A DNA stretch of 64,000 nt from Flavobacterium sp. Root420 (GTDB taxonomy: Bacteria; Bacteroidota; Bacteroidia; Flavobacteriales; Flavobacteriaceae), in NCBI RefSeq assembly GCF_001427905.1, contig NZ_LMEF01000010.1:1-64000 (forward strand), given 5' to 3'. Shown one piece after another: positions 61,115 to 64,000 of this stretch. Below the pieces are notes generated by a model. The model ran no database searches, had not been told where the DNA came from, and was given only the letters and a program-made list of their open reading frames with translations. A program made the translations under genes and the position numbers. Within the stretch, counting starts at the first letter, position 1; the number at the start of each line of letters is the position of its first letter.

Positions 61115-62022
61115 TTTTGTGATAAATTTTCAAAAGCTTCATCAATATTTCCAAATTTAAATTGAAACTCATTATCCAAAAGCCGTTTCGGAATCACATT
61201 TCTACTTTTTAAAACCAATTCTGTTTCTGTTCGAATGAAAAAAGATCCAATTTCTAATAAGAAAGTGTTCATGGGAATTCCGAATGGAAAACCAACTGCT
61301 TTTCGAAGTTTCTGCATAAAATCTGCATTACGAATTGGTTCCGGAGAAACGACATTTATAACTCCAACGATTTCTTTTTGAAGAATAAAATCAATTGCAT
61401 TGGCAAAATCTTCTTCGTGAATCCAGCTTATAAACTGATTTCCTTTTCCTTGTTTCCCTCCAAAACCAATCTTTGCTAAAGTTTTTAGCGGAATGAAAGC
61501 GCCTCCATTCTTACCTAAAACAATTGATGTTCGCAAAGCGGTTTTTAAAGTATTTGGTGTTTCGGTTTTGAAGAAAGCCTTTTCCCAGGAAAGCGCCACA
61601 TTTATAGAAAAATCATTACCAATTTCACCATCAATTTCATCCATTTGTTTGTCTAATGAAAAACGATAAATAGTTGAAGTTGATGAATTCAGCCAATGCT
61701 TCGGTGGGTTTTGACAATTTAAAACGGCTTTGTTCAAAATCTTAGTGCTTTCAATTCGTGATAATAAAATTTCTTTTTTGTTCTTTTTAGTATAACGACA
61801 ATCAACAGATTTTCCGGCAAGATTGATTAAAACTGTTGCATTCTCTAGTTCGTTCTCCCAACCAGAAAAAGTTCTGGCGTTCCAGTTTACATATTTTATT
61901 TCGTCTTTTATTTGAGATTTGCCTCTCGTCAGTATTACAATCTCTTCAAATTTATCTTTGAAATGATTGACTAAAACCTGTCCTAAAAATCCTGTTCCGG
62001 CTGCGATGATGAGTTTTTTCAT
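61111..62022 (-). CDS. TIGR01777 family oxidoreductase (extended SDR, YfcH-like)
   Basis: 303 residues. The NAD(P)-binding motif GTGFLGQVLVNHF is near residues 9-21, followed by VNWNARTFSGWENELENATVLINLAGKSVDCRY, SSTSTIYRF, an RTSIVLGKNGGAFIP block, and a C-terminal DUF1731-like FQFKFGNIDEAFENL. It is an epimerase-like enzyme of unknown substrate, related to the SulA/YfcH group. A 4-bp overlap links it to the downstream membrane gene. Confidence 0.9.
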   Translation of the reverse strand: MKKLIIAAGTGFLGQVLVNHFKDKFEEIVILTRGKSQIKDEIKYVNWNARTFSGWENELENATVLINLAGKSVDCRYTKKNKKEILLSRIESTKILNKAVLNCQNPPKHWLNSSTSTIYRFSLDKQMDEIDGEIGNDFSINVALSWEKAFFKTETPNTLKTALRTSIVLGKNGGAFIPLKTLAKIGFGGKQGKGNQFISWIHEEDFANAIDFILQKEIVGVINVVSPEPIRNADFMQKLRKAVGFPFGIPMNTFLLEIGSFFIRTETELVLKSRNVIPKRLLDNEFQFKFGNIDEAFENLSQK

Positions 62023-62051
62023 TGTGAGTTTTTTATATCGCTTTAGTAGTT

Positions 62052-62084
62052 AAACCCGACAGGTTTTTAAAACCTGTCGGGTTT
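62052..62084 (-). terminator. Terminator of the 62098-63953 gene set
   Basis: A 15-bp perfect hairpin (62052-62066 / 62070-62084) built of AAACCCGACAGGTTT and its complement; it belongs to the same CCTGTCGGGTT family as the gcvP terminator. Confidence 0.8.
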
Positions 62085-62097
62085 CTGAATGAAGAAT

Positions 62098-62484
62098 TTA
62101 TGCTTTAAAAACTAATCTTTCTTCTTGCTGCGCTTCTTTGGCTTTTCTTTTTCCTCTAAAGAAAAAGTATAAGTTGAAGAATAACATGATACCAAGATAG
62201 ATAGAAAATCCGCCAATTTTGTAGCTTAATCTTTCAATTAATTCCTGATAATTATTGTCATATAAGTGCATTTCCAGAATCATTAGAGCAAAGCCAATAT
62301 TTAAAAGATAAAATCCGGTTTCGAAAAGTTTGTTAGTTGCTTCTGCAATGTCTTCTCTCCCTTTGAAAATATCCAGCATAAAGATTTTTCCGTTTTTGAA
62401 AAGTGTTTTAGAAACATAATACGTAAGGAATAAAGCGATTGGTAAATAAATGGCGTAACCGATTAAGATTTTTGTAGTTTCCAT
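62098..62484 (-). CDS. Membrane protein, paralogue of the 62503 gene
   Basis: 128 residues with four hydrophobic helices (about 6-25, 50-70, 94-112 and others) and a basic tail. Shared pattern with the 62503 product: a YxxYLxI N-terminal helix, KNGKIFMLDIF against RNGNIYVAELI, and LLNIGFALMIL against LLNIGYCAMTL. The two genes are therefore tandem paralogues. Function unknown. Confidence 0.65.
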   Translation of the reverse strand: METTKILIGYAIYLPIALFLTYYVSKTLFKNGKIFMLDIFKGREDIAEATNKLFETGFYLLNIGFALMILEMHLYDNNYQELIERLSYKIGGFSIYLGIMLFFNLYFFFRGKRKAKEAQQEERLVFKA

Positions 62485-62502
62485 GATATTTGATTTAAAA
62501 TG

Positions 62503-62850
62503 TTATTTAATTAATTTATGAATGTACCTGGTTAGAATAATGATATTGAGATAATGTAATATTGAAATGATGAAAATGATGACTGCTGTTTTTATTCCGA
62601 TGGTTTCGATTAGTTGTGTTGAGGATGAAATTTTTTGCCACGAAATAAGTGTCATTGCACAATAACCAATATTAAGAAGGTAATAAGCCAATAGCAAAAC
62701 CTGATTTATTTTTTGGCAGATATCAACATGATTTGGAATCAGTTCTGCTACGTATATGTTTCCGTTCCTGTAGCATATTTTTCCAACTTTCAAAATGATA
62801 AAAATCGTAATGGCGAGGTAGATAAAGTATCCAATAATGTTGAGGTTCAT
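62503..62850 (-). CDS. Membrane protein, paralogue of the 62098 gene
   Basis: 115 residues with four hydrophobic helices and the same motifs as its neighbour (CYRNGNIYVAELIPNHVD, LAYYLLNIGYCAMTLIS). It lies 18 bp upstream of it in one operon. No family recognised. The pair arose by tandem duplication. Confidence 0.65.
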   Translation of the reverse strand: MNLNIIGYFIYLAITIFIILKVGKICYRNGNIYVAELIPNHVDICQKINQVLLLAYYLLNIGYCAMTLISWQKISSSTQLIETIGIKTAVIIFIISILHYLNIIILTRYIHKLIK

Positions 62851-62867
62851 GACGATTATTTTTATGG

Positions 62868-63953
62868 TTAATATTCATAATTTAAACCGCGTGGTATAAA
62901 AAGATCTTCAATTGCTAGTTTACGTTTGTTTTTTACTTCAATCGCAGACCCTTTTGCCAGAAAAACAGAAATAGGATTTTGGATTTGTAAAAACTCAAAA
63001 TCTCGTCCGTACGTTTCTCTAAAATCAATATCAATATTATAACTCAAGACTTCAAATTGTTCCCATCTCGGATGTTGAACTTCATATTCAAAAGTAACTT
63101 CTTCATTGATTTTGGTATAACCGAAATAATGTTCAGTAATAAATTCAGCTTCAGAATCAATTGCAATTGGGGTTGGAATTTTTTCAGTTTCTAATTGAAT
63201 GCTATTCCAGTTTTCTTTATTTTTCCATTGATAGATAAAAATATTTGTGTTTTCGTTTTCAATGATTTCATGTCTCATTTTTTGAGTTTCATAATTTTCC
63301 TGATACAAAGTATTCGCAATAAAACTGATCGCTTTTTTAGGAACAATTTCTTTGATGAAAACTACTCCGCGTTTCCATTCTCCGTTTTCAAAACGTTTTA
63401 CATAAAATCTCAAATTTACTTCTTCAAAATTGATATGAAACGGAACTTTCAATCCCAAAACTTTGGTATTTTTAAACATGAAACCAACCAAACTCACATA
63501 ACATTTGTTGTTCCATAAATCTATTTCGGTACCACTCGGAATATATTTTTCTAATATTTTAGCATCAACTTCATAATTGAAAAGAGCGAGGTTTTCCCAT
63601 TCTGCTTTCAGAAATGAATCAGAAGTGATATTTGCGGTCAAAAAGTAGAAGTATGTTGCTATTAACATTGGAAATAAAAAGAGACAAATGAAATTCCCTA
63701 AATCATTTCCGTACACAGAATTGGTAAGGATAAGTAAAAAAGCTGTTACAACTAAAAGCCAGTAAAGCTTAATTTTTCTCTTTTTTTCTTCACTGAGTTC
63801 CTTCATTTTTGCAAGTAAAATAATTGCTATTGTTATTTGAACAATCCCCAAAACTATTTGGAATAACATTCCAAAATATACAAAAAGGTAAAGTCCAAGA
63901 GTTGTAAAATAAAATATTTTGTTGATTTTGTGTAGGTTGGTAAAAGTTATCAT
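62868..63953 (-). CDS. DUF2071 protein with N-terminal membrane helices
   Basis: 361 residues. About 1-115 hold four hydrophobic helices, and about 118-355 match DUF2071/YqjF: WENLALFNYEVDAKILEKYIPSGTEIDLW, CYVSLVGFMFKNTKVLGLKVPFH, FEEVNLRFYVKR, GVVFIKEIVPK. Most DUF2071 proteins lack the membrane part. The ligand or substrate is unknown. It is the first gene of the leftward membrane-gene operon, and its start lies 48 bp from the window edge. Confidence 0.8.
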   Translation of the reverse strand: MITFTNLHKINKIFYFTTLGLYLFVYFGMLFQIVLGIVQITIAIILLAKMKELSEEKKRKIKLYWLLVVTAFLLILTNSVYGNDLGNFICLFLFPMLIATYFYFLTANITSDSFLKAEWENLALFNYEVDAKILEKYIPSGTEIDLWNNKCYVSLVGFMFKNTKVLGLKVPFHINFEEVNLRFYVKRFENGEWKRGVVFIKEIVPKKAISFIANTLYQENYETQKMRHEIIENENTNIFIYQWKNKENWNSIQLETEKIPTPIAIDSEAEFITEHYFGYTKINEEVTFEYEVQHPRWEQFEVLSYNIDIDFRETYGRDFEFLQIQNPISVFLAKGSAIEVKNKRKLAIEDLFIPRGLNYEY

Positions 63954-64000
63954 AATTATTGTTTGTTTTAAACTTTCAGAAAAAAATGAAAGTTTTAATT

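Overview
The window reads as chromosome of a Flavobacterium-like member of the Bacteroidetes. The support is AT-rich DNA, promoters of the Bacteroidetes type (a TTG-core -33 element and a TAnnTTTG -7 element), intergenic palindromic repeats of the kind common in flavobacteria, and proteins typical of that group. No rRNA and no CRISPR array were seen; there is one tRNA, tRNA-Val(UAC).

Layout. (1) 1-6300: an Lrp/AsnC regulator divergent from a RidA-like deaminase plus class V PLP enzyme pair; a Crp/Fnr regulator followed by a glyoxalase-fold gene with a CRP-consensus palindrome between them; a membrane-anchored AraC regulator; and a secreted two-lobed aspartyl protease. Two copies of a ~70 bp terminator-containing repeat flank the last two genes. 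(2) 7200-26470: a natural-product island. It holds a C39 peptidase ABC exporter and HlyD adaptor, a C39-like/VKOR/thioredoxin protein, a double-glycine leader peptide with two core cysteines, an ATP-grasp/SPASM pair of the grasp-with-spasm type with a second small ORF overlapping into it, UDP-galactopyranose mutase, a DUF707 protein, several GT-A glycosyltransferase-like proteins and a possible SpaB-C-like protein. It also holds decayed copies of the precursor, of hlyD and of a glycosyltransferase, which shows duplication and turnover. (3) 26676-28688: a DUF2264 hydrolase-like protein. (4) about 29060-38848: a mobilizable island with a relaxase and MobC-like gene, an oriT-like nested palindrome, an AbiE-type toxin-antitoxin pair, an XRE regulator, conserved mobile-element proteins and a large serine recombinase whose last codons read antisense through tRNA-Val. 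(5) 39028-64000: mostly housekeeping genes (folC, exbB/exbD, tonB-like, a Glu/Leu/Phe/Val dehydrogenase, acyl-CoA dehydrogenase, M28 peptidase, SDR, SprT-like, Mla-type ABC transporter, glycosyltransferase and methyltransferase, FabH-like synthase, gcvP, UbiA-like, and a closing run of membrane genes), separated by several dispersed-repeat families.

How the main system may work (inference): GwsG and GwsS would modify a leader peptide, the VKOR/thioredoxin protein would form or isomerise its Cys-Cys bond, Glf and the glycosyltransferase-like proteins would add sugar, possibly galactofuranose, and the C39 exporter with HlyD would cut at the Gly-Gly site and export the product. The pairing of a grasp-with-spasm core with a galactofuranose-type sugar set, plus the relics of a second set, is the most interesting part of the window.
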